A stretch of 64,000 nucleotides of DNA from an uncultured Campylobacterota bacterium (lineage in GTDB: Bacteria; Campylobacterota; Campylobacteria; Campylobacterales; Sulfurovaceae), in the NCBI GenBank assembly GCA_937141405.1, contig CAKZQQ010000006.1, positions 186,001 through 250,000 of the forward strand, read 5' to 3'. Of the stretch, positions 33,743 through 42,336 are shown in pieces (position 1 is the first letter of the stretch; each line of letters begins with the position of its first letter). Below the pieces are notes generated by a model. The model saw nothing but the letters and a program-made list of their open reading frames with translations, was not told where the DNA came from and did not search any database. The position numbers and the translations under genes were made by a program.

Positions 33743-33779
33743 AATTTTAGAAACATCCAAGGTAAGGGAAAAGAAGAAA

Positions 33780-35003
33780 ATGTTTGATGAAATACAGTTT
33801 GATAAGATAAATAGATTGCCGAAATATATCTTTGCAGCCATAGGTGATTTGAAAATGGCAGCTCGCCGTGCCGGGGAGGATGTGATAGATTTTTCAATGG
33901 GCAATCCTGACGGCAAGGCACTCGATCCTGTGGTTGATAAACTCATCGAAACTGCAAAAAAGCCACACACACACGGCTATAGTGCGAGTAAAGGGATATA
34001 TAAATTGCGACTTGCTATGGCAAATTGGTACAAGAGAAAATATGGTGTGATTTTAGATCCCGAGACGGAAGTCGTTGCATCAATGGGAAGTAAAGAGGGA
34101 TATGTGCATCTCGTGCAAGCGATTACAAATCCGGGAGATGTGGCAATCGTTCCTGACCCGACCTATCCTATCCACTCCTATGCTTTTGTCCTTGCGGGCG
34201 GTAATGTTGAGAAGATGAAACTTACTTTTAACGAAGAGAATTTTGAAGTCGACGAGGATCAATTTTTTGAGGATCTAGAGCGTGCACTCAAAAATTCCGT
34301 ACCCAAGGCAAAGTATCTTGTGGTTAATTTCCCTCACAATCCTTCAACAGCAACCGTGACAAAGGATTTCTACAAAAGACTTGTTGCACTTGCCAAGCAG
34401 GAGCGATTTTATATCATCTCCGATATTGCCTATGCCGATATCACATTTGATGGTTATAAAACTCCTTCCATCCTCGAGATAGAAGGTGCAAAAGATGTTG
34501 CAGTGGAGTCTTATACACTCTCTAAAAGTTATAATATGGCTGGTTGGAGAGTCGGCTTTATCGTCGGTAATCCAAAGCTTATAGGCGCACTTCAAAAGTA
34601 TAAAAGTTGGATTGATTACGGGATGTATACGCCCATCCAAGTAGCGGCAACCGTTGCGCTTGATGATTTTAATCATTTAGTAGATGAGCAGATTATCCCA
34701 AAATACAAAGAGAGAAGAGATGTGCTTATAGATACATTCGGTAAAGCGGGATGGGCTATGGCAAAACCAAATGCGAGTATGTTTGTGTGGGCAAAGATTC
34801 CTGAAAAGATGCGTCATCTAGGAAGCTTGGAGTTTTCAAAATTGCTTTTAACGGAGGCAAAAGTAGCTGTAAGCCCCGGTATCGGTTTTGGTGAATATGG
34901 TGATGAATATGTAAGGATTGCGCTTATAGAAAATGATAATCGCATACGACAAGCAGCAAGAAATATAAAGAAATTTTTGAGTGAATACAAAAGTGAAGGT
35001 TGA
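33780..35003 (+). CDS. Class I/II aminotransferase (AlaC/LL-DAP aminotransferase-like)
   Basis: 407-residue PLP enzyme. The lysine that binds PLP is in YTLSKSYNMAGWRVGF; NFPHNPSTATV and SDIAYADITFDGY are the conserved PLP-contact regions. HTHGYSASKGIYKLRLAMANWY is typical of AlaC and bacterial LL-diaminopimelate aminotransferases. Next to hom, and with dapB at 48 kb, an amino-acid biosynthetic role is likely; the true substrate is open. Hom starts seven bases after its stop. Confidence 0.85.
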   Translation: MFDEIQFDKINRLPKYIFAAIGDLKMAARRAGEDVIDFSMGNPDGKALDPVVDKLIETAKKPHTHGYSASKGIYKLRLAMANWYKRKYGVILDPETEVVASMGSKEGYVHLVQAITNPGDVAIVPDPTYPIHSYAFVLAGGNVEKMKLTFNEENFEVDEDQFFEDLERALKNSVPKAKYLVVNFPHNPSTATVTKDFYKRLVALAKQERFYIISDIAYADITFDGYKTPSILEIEGAKDVAVESYTLSKSYNMAGWRVGFIVGNPKLIGALQKYKSWIDYGMYTPIQVAATVALDDFNHLVDEQIIPKYKERRDVLIDTFGKAGWAMAKPNASMFVWAKIPEKMRHLGSLEFSKLLLTEAKVAVSPGIGFGEYGDEYVRIALIENDNRIRQAARNIKKFLSEYKSEG

Positions 35004-35009
35004 GAATAT

Positions 35010-36266
35010 ATGGTAAAAGTAGGCATACTAGGACTTGGTACAGTAGGGGGAAGTGTCGCAAAGATACTTCAAAAAAATAAAAATATCATTGAAGCAAGAA
35101 GTGGGAAAAAGATAGTTGTTAAAGCCGGAGTTGCGCTTGAAGATAAAGATTTTGATTTCCCTATAACCAAAGATCCTATGGATGTAATCAACGATCCTGA
35201 GATTGATATCATCGTGGAAGTAATGGGGGGAATCGATTTCCCTTATAAACTTGTAAAGCAAGCACTCCTTAACGGCAAAGCTGTAGTGACGGCAAATAAA
35301 GCAATGCTTGCATACCATCGTTATGAGCTTCAAGAGATAGCAGGAGATATCCCTCTTATGTATGAAGCAAGTACGGCAGGAGGTATCCCAATCATCGGTG
35401 CGCTACGAAACGGTTTGAGCGCGAACCATATCGAATCAATCATGGGGATTATGAACGGGACATCAAATTTTATCTTAACAAAGATGATTCAAGAGGGTGT
35501 GGCGTATGAAGATGTTCTCAAGGAGGCACAGGAGCTTGGTTATGCTGAAGCTGATCCGACCTTTGATGTCGGTGGTTTTGATGCATCGCATAAGCTTTTG
35601 ATACTCGCAAGTATCGCCTTTGGGATAGATGCAAAGCCTGAGGACATCCTTATAGAAGGCATTGAGGGCATCACGCAAACAGATGTTGAGTTTGCCAAAG
35701 ATTTTGAGTATGTTATCAAACTTTTAGGTGTTGCAAAGAGGGTTAACGGTGGTGTTGAGCTAAGAGTGCATCCTGTGATGATACCTCAAAAAAGCATGAT
35801 CGCCAAAGTTGATGGCGTGATGAATGCCGTGATGGTGCAGGGTGATTGTGTTGGCGAGACGCTCTATTACGGTGCGGGCGCCGGCGGGGATGCAACAGCA
35901 AGTGCCGTAATTTCTGATATCATAGATATCGTAAGAGGCAACTCAAATCCGATGCTCGGCTATAAAAAGTCTCTTGAGAGTGGATTAAAACTTCTTTCAA
36001 AAGAGGAGATCACATCTCAGTATTATCTACGATTAAGTGTCGAAGATAAAAAAGGTGTTTTAGCGCAAATCACAAATCTCTTGAGTGATCTAGATATCTC
36101 CATAGAGGCAATAATGCAAAAGCCTGATGATGATCAAGATAAATATCCAGAGCTACTTTTTGTTACCCATAAATGTAAAGAGAGAAGTATCCAAGAGGCG
36201 ATCGCTAAATTGGAGCAATTGAGTGTTGTTAAGAACAAAATCGGTATGATAAGGATAGAGCAGTAA
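35010..36266 (+). CDS. hom: Homoserine dehydrogenase
   Basis: 418 residues. N-terminal NAD(P)-binding GILGLGTVGGSVAKIL, the substrate region TANKAMLAYH, and the signature AEADPTFDVGGFDASHKL identify it. The C-terminal 80 residues form an ACT domain (KKGVLAQITNLLSDLDISIEAI), expected to allow threonine feedback. It reduces aspartate semialdehyde to homoserine, the branch toward threonine and methionine. It ends convergent with ywbE. Confidence 0.96.
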   Translation: MVKVGILGLGTVGGSVAKILQKNKNIIEARSGKKIVVKAGVALEDKDFDFPITKDPMDVINDPEIDIIVEVMGGIDFPYKLVKQALLNGKAVVTANKAMLAYHRYELQEIAGDIPLMYEASTAGGIPIIGALRNGLSANHIESIMGIMNGTSNFILTKMIQEGVAYEDVLKEAQELGYAEADPTFDVGGFDASHKLLILASIAFGIDAKPEDILIEGIEGITQTDVEFAKDFEYVIKLLGVAKRVNGGVELRVHPVMIPQKSMIAKVDGVMNAVMVQGDCVGETLYYGAGAGGDATASAVISDIIDIVRGNSNPMLGYKKSLESGLKLLSKEEITSQYYLRLSVEDKKGVLAQITNLLSDLDISIEAIMQKPDDDQDKYPELLFVTHKCKERSIQEAIAKLEQLSVVKNKIGMIRIEQ

Positions 36267-36275
36267 GCTATTTTA

Positions 36276-36467
36276 CTAACTTATTATCTTCTGTACGCGC
36301 CCTACATCCCCACTCGTTAGCCTTACTTTGATGCCGTGAGGATGAGTAGGGGAGCCGGTTAAGATATCTTTCACGGTGCCCTCTGTGAGTTTTCCGCTTC
36401 TTTGATCGGCTTTGAGTATGATAGCGACTTTAACGCCTGCTTTGATAGCGCTACGAGGTGGTGCCAT
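36276..36467 (-). CDS. YwbE family protein (DUF2196)
   Basis: 63 residues starting MAPPRSAIKAGVKVAIILKAD and ending DVGRVQKIIS; RSGKLTEGTVKDILT and HPHGIKVRL are the family core. The YwbE family is small, beta-rich and of unknown function, often annotated as a domain of about 60 residues. The ATG follows AAAAAGGATACACAC. It is downstream of, and on the same strand as, the 5'-nucleotidase. Confidence 0.85.
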   Translation of the reverse strand: MAPPRSAIKAGVKVAIILKADQRSGKLTEGTVKDILTGSPTHPHGIKVRLTSGDVGRVQKIIS

Positions 36468-36501
36468 GTGTGTATCCTTTTTTTGAGTCGGTATTGTTTA
36501 A

Positions 36502-38307
36502 CTATTTCTCTTTTGTTTTTTGCGGTCCCTCTTTATAGCTTTTGATGCAAATCTCCTCTTTTGGTAGCCGCATCACTTTTTTACCTTCCTTGGTGATACC
36601 CTCAACATATTTGGCAAAACTCATCGCATAGTCAAGATAGGTATCGACTCCTTTGCCTCGTTGTTGCTGTACCTCTTGAAAAGTAGTATAGCCGTCTCTG
36701 CCCTCGGCGATATAGCTATTGACAACGATGACATACTCTTTTTTCATATCAAGCGCTACCCATTTCCCGCTTTTGCGATCTTTGATCTCGAGATTATAGG
36801 CACGGTCATTTTTGACCCTATTCATATCGATGTCATACTTGAGTCCGTAAGCATATGGAAAAGAGCCGCTTGAGCCGTAGTTGTCATAATAATTGATAAG
36901 TGCATCTTCGAGAACCTGTTTGACTTCTGCACCTGATAGTGTTAACTCCACAAGCGTATTTGAAAACGGTAAGAGTGTATAAACTCCTTGGATAGTCATC
37001 TCCCCGCTTTTAAGACCTGAGCGAACACCGCCGGCATTTTGTATGCAGGCATCGGCTCTCAAGCTTGCGTTGTAAAAAGATGCGGCTATCACGGGGGCGA
37101 GTTCACTCCCTTGGGGAAGTGCCTTACCGTCATTGCCGTCATAAGTCTTGCCCGGTATTCTGATATGTCGCAAATCCTCTCCGATATCGCCTACAATTTG
37201 AGCTGATTTAGTTTTGATTTGATCTTTGTAGTCTGCTAATTTTTGGACGATGTTTTCATCTTCATTGACGATATCCAAAGCAGCACCGTTTTTAAGTAGA
37301 CCTTGCAGTGCTTGTATCTCTTCTTTGCTTATCGGTTTTTCTGCTCCATTGGCATCTTTTGTAGTGATGCGTTCTCCTGCTAAGAGGTGCGTTTTCCCGC
37401 TACAAGCGGTAACATCTCCTTTATCATCAAACGAGACATGCAGTTCACCCACGGCTTTTGTGTACTCCCAAGCTTGCACAATGCACATCTTTTTACCGTC
37501 CGTTGTAGTGACCTTGGTAGGATATTCGCCCGAAGAGGCAAGTCCAACACTTGAGAAGTCTCCAAGTAGCGAGTGTGAGTCACCACCTATGATGACATCA
37601 ACTCCTTTGACTTTTTGTGTAAGTCTTTGATCGTTTTTGTATCCAAAATGACTCAAGAGGATGATTTTGTCTATCCCTTTGGCTTGTAACTCATCCACAT
37701 ATTTTTGTGTTCTAACCATCTCATCATAAAAGCTGATATCTTTACCGGGGCGTGATGATGCTGATGTTTTTTGAGCAGTCTCTAAGCCTATGATGCCTAC
37801 CTTTTGTTCGCCTATCTCTTTGATGATATAGGGTTTCCATTTGCCATCAAGCAGTGAGCCTTTGAGTGCATCTACATTTGAGCTGACGATAGGGAAAGTT
37901 GCTTTGTCTATAAAGTTTGAGAGCACTTTGTCACCCTCATCAAACTCATGGTTTCCAAGCGTAAAAGCATCGAAACCTATCTCATTCATCAACACTACAT
38001 CGGCTTCACCCTTGAAGAGTGTAAAGTAGAGCGTGCCGCTCATTGCATCACCTGCGTGCAGAACAAGTGTATTTTCGGATTTTTCTTTGAGTGCTTTTAT
38101 CTCTGAAGCCACACGAGCCATGCCGCCCACTTCGATCTCATATTTTTTACCTGCCGCGTCAAGCTCGAGAGACTCTGCGTCTAGATGTGAGTGTTGATCG
38201 TTGATGTGTAGGATATTGAGCTCAAAAGGTTCTTGTGCTGCAGATAAAAACTGCATACCAAATATCAAAGCCAATCCTGCTAATAATCTAAAATGATTTT
38301 TCTGCAT
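36502..38307 (-). CDS. Periplasmic 5'-nucleotidase / UDP-sugar hydrolase family protein
   Basis: 601 residues with a signal peptide ending FLSAA near residue 24. The metallophosphatase domain has ILHINDQHSHLD, HAGDAMSGTLYF, LGNHEFDEGD, SHFGYKND and GGDSHSLLG, all metal or catalytic motifs. The C-terminal domain binds nucleoside: NAGGVRSGLKSGEMT and NSYIAEGRDGYTTF. It releases nucleosides from nucleotides in the periplasm and is a close relative of UshA and NadN. Confidence 0.93.
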   Translation of the reverse strand: MQKNHFRLLAGLALIFGMQFLSAAQEPFELNILHINDQHSHLDAESLELDAAGKKYEIEVGGMARVASEIKALKEKSENTLVLHAGDAMSGTLYFTLFKGEADVVLMNEIGFDAFTLGNHEFDEGDKVLSNFIDKATFPIVSSNVDALKGSLLDGKWKPYIIKEIGEQKVGIIGLETAQKTSASSRPGKDISFYDEMVRTQKYVDELQAKGIDKIILLSHFGYKNDQRLTQKVKGVDVIIGGDSHSLLGDFSSVGLASSGEYPTKVTTTDGKKMCIVQAWEYTKAVGELHVSFDDKGDVTACSGKTHLLAGERITTKDANGAEKPISKEEIQALQGLLKNGAALDIVNEDENIVQKLADYKDQIKTKSAQIVGDIGEDLRHIRIPGKTYDGNDGKALPQGSELAPVIAASFYNASLRADACIQNAGGVRSGLKSGEMTIQGVYTLLPFSNTLVELTLSGAEVKQVLEDALINYYDNYGSSGSFPYAYGLKYDIDMNRVKNDRAYNLEIKDRKSGKWVALDMKKEYVIVVNSYIAEGRDGYTTFQEVQQQRGKGVDTYLDYAMSFAKYVEGITKEGKKVMRLPKEEICIKSYKEGPQKTKEK

Positions 38308-38436
38308 CTTTTGCCACCTTGTGTTTTTATGTTCATATCATAGCGATTTAGATTGAAAAGAGGGTATTATTTAAAAATATAGAAATATTGGTATAAGTAC
38401 ACATAAGCAAAGAAGAGTTGCAAATTTTAATTTATT

Positions 38437-39819
38437 CTAGTTAGTTAAGCTCTTTCTGTATTCATAATAACGAAGAAGTTGATTTTCTGCCCCAACTTTA
38501 GAATAACAACACATTAATTCATTAAATGCTGTCATATTACCATAAAGCTTGTATGTCGTAGCCCTACAACCCCCTCCGCATAGAAGTAAAAAAGGACAAT
38601 CCGTACATTCTGGAATTTGCAAGCCTGATACACCAACAATTCCTAATGCCTCCCCGTTTTTAAATAATTCATCAATCTCTTGATGCCTTATGTTTCCCAT
38701 TGTAAGCTCATCAAAATGTAAAGATTGGCAGGGGAACACATCCCCATTTGCGCTAATGCTAAAAATACTCTTTGCCATTCCGCATTTCCCACCATATGAA
38801 ATTGATTTAAGCGGATCATCTGCATTCCCGCCAGGAATATTTCCAAGTTTTCTGTAGAACAAATCCATACCTTTAGCATACTTTTTTACATCCGGCAATA
38901 ACGCTAACTCTTTTGTTTCTTTGATTGAATTTGGAAGGTACATAGTTGGCTGATAAGATGAAATATTCCATCGAGAATAGGCAAATTCCGGAAGCAAATA
39001 CAAGTTATCTATGTTGTGGTCGGTAATGACTGGTCGAAGCGCAATTTCATGTCGACTCTGAGACATTAAAAAATCAAGTCCACGAATAGTGCGTTTCCAT
39101 GAACCTTTACCGCGAGTCGCTTCATGTTCTGATTCTATGCTCGAATCAAGACTAACAGTAATGCTATCAAATAAGTCAACTACTTGTTTGACATTTTTGT
39201 GTGTAAACGCTGTACCATTCGAGAGTAAATTAGTTCCTAGCCCTTTATTTTTAGCATATTCCACAATTGTGAAGATTGATTTGCGCAACATTGGTTCGCC
39301 ACCAGTAAAGACAATATATTCAAAATCGTTGTCAGCTAGTTTATCTATAAATTCAAAAATTTCAATATCGCTTAAAGCTTCTCGTCCTTGACAGATACTA
39401 TGTTCACGTTCATCAGCATTATAGCAATATAAACATCTCAAGTTACAATTGTCAGTAACACTTAGGTAGCATGTGCGTGAACCTCCATCGTTTGAATTAT
39501 CTACAAGCTGAGTCTTCCAGTCAAGATACTCTAAAGGTTTATTTAGAGCCAAAAATTTTGCATTAATCATTTTATGTATTAAGGGATGCAGGTATTTAAG
39601 TGTTTCGGCAAAATCCGCATTAAATTTATTTGTAGCTAAAACTATCCAATCTTCTAAAATGCCTGATTGTGGAAATACATCAAGCGCACTTTTTTCATTT
39701 TGAGTAATAGGAAAAAGGGTAGGTGTTAAATCCGAATAGAGCAAAAACCCTTTCTCTAATTTTATGAACGCCCATCTCGGAACACGATAAAGTTTTGAAT
39801 CAAGGGCCAACATAGACAC
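38437..39819 (-). CDS. Radical SAM/SPASM peptide maturase with N-terminal PqqD-like region
   Basis: 460 residues. Residues about 15-92 (EKGFLLYSDLTPTLF... to INAKFLA) resemble PqqD/RRE domains that grip RiPP leaders. The radical SAM cluster motif is CNLRCLYC (Cys 125, 129, 132), with FTGGEPMLR as SAM contact. The C-terminal SPASM domain offers Cys 346, 364, 405, 408, 414, 418 and 437/438 for two further [4Fe-4S] clusters. Directly upstream on the same strand is a Cys/Gly/His-rich peptide gene. The bond it makes (thioether, C-C or other) cannot be told from sequence. An ACAGTGTC-type region without a strong ribosome site suggests lower translation than the peptide. Confidence 0.85.
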   Translation of the reverse strand: MSMLALDSKLYRVPRWAFIKLEKGFLLYSDLTPTLFPITQNEKSALDVFPQSGILEDWIVLATNKFNADFAETLKYLHPLIHKMINAKFLALNKPLEYLDWKTQLVDNSNDGGSRTCYLSVTDNCNLRCLYCYNADEREHSICQGREALSDIEIFEFIDKLADNDFEYIVFTGGEPMLRKSIFTIVEYAKNKGLGTNLLSNGTAFTHKNVKQVVDLFDSITVSLDSSIESEHEATRGKGSWKRTIRGLDFLMSQSRHEIALRPVITDHNIDNLYLLPEFAYSRWNISSYQPTMYLPNSIKETKELALLPDVKKYAKGMDLFYRKLGNIPGGNADDPLKSISYGGKCGMAKSIFSISANGDVFPCQSLHFDELTMGNIRHQEIDELFKNGEALGIVGVSGLQIPECTDCPFLLLCGGGCRATTYKLYGNMTAFNELMCCYSKVGAENQLLRYYEYRKSLTN

Positions 39820-39887
39820 TGTTAACTCCTTAATCTCTATTTACTAAACACATAAATAGAAAAATCATTTATAGGTAATTCTATATA

Positions 39888-40157
39888 TTATGCCCAGTGT
39901 CCAGCATGAGTACCACATCCGTGACCTGCGCCACCTGATGAAAAACATGCACACCCACAGCCAGAGCAAGAAACTGCTAGAAATCTTGCTTCTGCCCCTT
40001 CATTGATAGGTAAATCTACAAATTCGCTATTTTCAACAAATTTTGCTCCAATTTTATCAGCAGAAGCTTTTGTTCCTTCATTGGCTTCAAGTTTTGCCAA
40101 TAATTCTGTCAGTTGAGTAGCTTTGTTTCTAGCTAACTTTTTTCCTTTATCTTCCAT
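39888..40157 (-). CDS. RiPP precursor-like peptide with Cys/Gly/His-rich tail, 89 residues
   Basis: ATG 40157 has AGGAGG six bases upstream. Residues 1-60 form a charged, helical leader (MEDKGKKLARNKATQL, then ELLAKLEANEG). Residues 61-89 form the putative core, with Cys at 64, 67, 69, 71 and 81 and His at 79, 84 and 87; it reads VSCSGCGCACFSS followed by GHGCGTHAGHWA. Four Cys packed in eight residues, then a Gly/Ser spacer, resembles radical-SAM-modified sactipeptide and ranthipeptide precursors. No homologous named family is recalled. A metal-binding unmodified peptide is an alternative. Confidence 0.75.
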   Translation of the reverse strand: MEDKGKKLARNKATQLTELLAKLEANEGTKASADKIGAKFVENSEFVDLPINEGAEARFLAVSCSGCGCACFSSGGAGHGCGTHAGHWA

Positions 40158-40190
40158 AGTGAACCTCCTCATATTGTTTCACTTTATTTC

Positions 40191-40196
40191 ATTATA
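40191..40196 (-). promoter_or_regulatory. -10 box of the precursor/maturase operon
   Basis: On the minus strand ATTATGCTATAATGAAA gives an extended TG-n-TATAAT 34 bases upstream of the peptide ATG, the strongest promoter match in the window. AT-rich DNA surrounds it. Confidence 0.65.
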
Positions 40197-40255
40197 GCAT
40201 AATAAATCAATTAGAAAAATAAAATTATTTTTATTTTATTTGTATGATATTGATT

Positions 40256-40720
40256 TTAAAACACAAAAAGGAGTAGATAGACACCTATGCCCGTAATTGC
40301 TGTGGCGATGATCCACAATATCGTCAACTTTGCAAGTGCTTTGTGTCGTTGTGCATGCTCTAACGGGTTATTATTGAGTGCAAATAAGATCGTCCTGATC
40401 CAACTATAAAGCGTAATAAGTGCGATAAGGATATGGAAGATCAGAAAATAAAATATAAAGTTATGGTTGAGCGAACTGTCTTGCACAAATGTTTCAAATC
40501 CGCCGCCCAATCTCACTCCATATTCAAAATAACCGACAACGATAACAGAGACTATAAAAAGTATTAGTTGTGCTAGCTTATGAGCCTTGTAGTGACCCAT
40601 TTTTGCTAACATTACTGCTAGCGCGATAAGCAGTGGGAGGAGTGCTACGATGAGTGTGACCGTATCCATAAAAAACGGTGCTCTTGTGCCTAAAAAACCT
40701 GTTTCAAACATATACTCCAT
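40256..40720 (-). CDS. DUF420 membrane protein
   Basis: 154 residues, four membrane helices, with histidines placed as in the DUF420 family: GHYKAHKLAQ in the second, LNHNFIFYFLIFHILIAL in the third and QRHKALAKLTILWI before the last. DUF420 proteins include CtaM, an assembly factor for heme-copper oxidases. A role in respiratory oxidase assembly is plausible here but unproven. AAAGGAGGCATC provides a strong ribosome site. It follows the aldehyde dehydrogenase on the same strand by 23 bases. Confidence 0.8.
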   Translation of the reverse strand: MEYMFETGFLGTRAPFFMDTVTLIVALLPLLIALAVMLAKMGHYKAHKLAQLILFIVSVIVVGYFEYGVRLGGGFETFVQDSSLNHNFIFYFLIFHILIALITLYSWIRTILFALNNNPLEHAQRHKALAKLTILWIIATAITGIGVYLLLFVF

Positions 40721-40743
40721 GATGCCTCCTTTTTTATATTATA

Positions 40744-42171
40744 TCAGTAAAAAGAGATACTTTTGATCTCGCTAAACTCTTCGAGTGCCCATCTTGGACC
40801 CTCTTTGCCTATGCCTGAGAGTTTCACGCCACCATAGGGTTGTACATCAAAACGGTGTGTCGGGATCTCATTGATGACGACTCCGCCCGCTTCGGCATCG
40901 TCTATAAATCTTTGTGCAAGCGATAACTCTTGAGCGAAGATACTAAACTGGAGCCCATATGGTGAGTCGTTGATCTTCTCTATCGCCTCTTCATAACTCG
41001 GCACTTTGATGAGACTAACGATGGGAGCAAAGACCTCTTCACAGATGATATTCATATCATCCGTTACATCAGCCATAACGGTAGGAGGAAAGAAGTCATC
41101 AACGAGGCTGCCGCCACATATCGCTTTTGCCCCCTCATTTTTGGCTGATTCTACCCAAGAGAGTGCTCGCATTTTCGCATCATCATTGATAAGTGGTCCC
41201 ATAAAGGTATCATCATTATAGGGGTTACCCACTTTTAGCTTCGCACTCTCGAGGGCTATGAGCTTGGCAAAGTCATCATAGATATCTTGATGCACATAGA
41301 TTCTTTGGAGCGATATGCAAACTTGCCCGCTATTGTAAAATGCACCAAAGGCACACTTTTGTGCCGCCGTGGCTACATCGGCACTTTTATCGATATAGGT
41401 TGCGGCATTGCCTCCGAGCTCGAGCCCAAGTTTTTTGATGCCCGCATTTTTTGTGATAGCAGTGCCTACTTGCACAGAGCCTGTAAAGCTAACCACTCTT
41501 GGTATCGGGCTACTTACAAGTGTTGAGCCTACATCGACATCTCCATAAACAACACTGAGTGCATCAGAAACGGCAAAGGGGGAGTTGATAAAGAGTTCGG
41601 CTAGCATACTCGCGCAAGCAGGAGCTTCGGGTGTCGGTTTGAGTACAACAGCGCATCCTGCACCAAGAGCAGGCGCTAGTTTGTGGGCTATTAAGTTGAG
41701 CGGAAAGTTAAAAGGCGTGATGCAAACAGCAACGCCGGCAGGAACTCTTTTGTAAAATGAGAGGGTTTTTTTGCCGCTTGGCATGATATCGCTTGGTATC
41801 GTCTCGCCGCCAAGATTTGCTAAAGCCATTGCAGTAAGTTTGATAGTTTCTGCGCATCTGCCTGCTTCGATTCTAGCAAAACTTATAGGCTTAGCAACTT
41901 CATGTGTGATCATCTGCGCAAACTCTTCTTTGCGTTCCATAAGTTTGTTAGCCACATCCTCTAGCCATGCGATCCTTTGATGTAGCGGTGTATTTTTGGT
42001 ATCTTTAAAGGCTTCTTGTGCGATCGATAGAGCCTCTTTGGCATCTTTTGTAGTACATTTTGGCATCAATGAGACGATCTTCCCGCCAAAAGGATTCTCT
42101 CTTTCTATGGAACCTTCTATCTCTCTTGTCTCTGAGCCGAAAAAAACTTTTGCTTTGTATGGTAAATCCAA
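40744..42171 (-). CDS. NAD(P)-dependent aldehyde dehydrogenase
   Basis: 475 residues of the aldehyde dehydrogenase superfamily. The oxyanion/Asn motif is TPFNFPLNLIAHK, the general base glutamate is in LELGGNAA and the catalytic cysteine in NSGQVCISLQR. VVSFTGSVQVG is the NAD-binding loop. It is most like lactaldehyde/GAPN-type dehydrogenases; the substrate is open. A minus-strand TATAAT at 42246-42251 is a likely promoter, separated from ilvE by about 160 bases. Confidence 0.9.
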   Translation of the reverse strand: MDLPYKAKVFFGSETREIEGSIERENPFGGKIVSLMPKCTTKDAKEALSIAQEAFKDTKNTPLHQRIAWLEDVANKLMERKEEFAQMITHEVAKPISFARIEAGRCAETIKLTAMALANLGGETIPSDIMPSGKKTLSFYKRVPAGVAVCITPFNFPLNLIAHKLAPALGAGCAVVLKPTPEAPACASMLAELFINSPFAVSDALSVVYGDVDVGSTLVSSPIPRVVSFTGSVQVGTAITKNAGIKKLGLELGGNAATYIDKSADVATAAQKCAFGAFYNSGQVCISLQRIYVHQDIYDDFAKLIALESAKLKVGNPYNDDTFMGPLINDDAKMRALSWVESAKNEGAKAICGGSLVDDFFPPTVMADVTDDMNIICEEVFAPIVSLIKVPSYEEAIEKINDSPYGLQFSIFAQELSLAQRFIDDAEAGGVVINEIPTHRFDVQPYGGVKLSGIGKEGPRWALEEFSEIKSISFY

Positions 42172-42258
42172 AATATTCTCCCAAATTTTTTTAAAAGTTA
42201 AGATTGATTATATTTTATAATCTTGATTGGTATATAATTGGATTTATTATAACTAAGC

Positions 42259-42303
42259 TAAGGCTTAAAAAGAGTTAAAGCCTTAACTCCCTTATGGTAT
42301 AAT
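42259..42303. promoter_or_regulatory. ilvE promoter with overlapping inverted repeats
   Basis: TATAAT at 42298-42303 is the ilvE -10 box. Just upstream TAAGGCTT (42259-42266) pairs with AAGCCTTA (42278-42285), and AGTTAA pairs with TTAACT (42273-42288) in an alternative fold. Together they could be an operator or an end of a minus-strand leader. Confidence 0.4.
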
Positions 42304-42336
42304 CACACAAATTTAGTAATAGTTGGAGAGATCTAA

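Noticed and set aside
38308-38436. A hidden third gene downstream of the RiPP maturase
   Set aside because: The gap holds stops in all frames within short distances and no ribosome site; the next gene is the unrelated 5'-nucleotidase.
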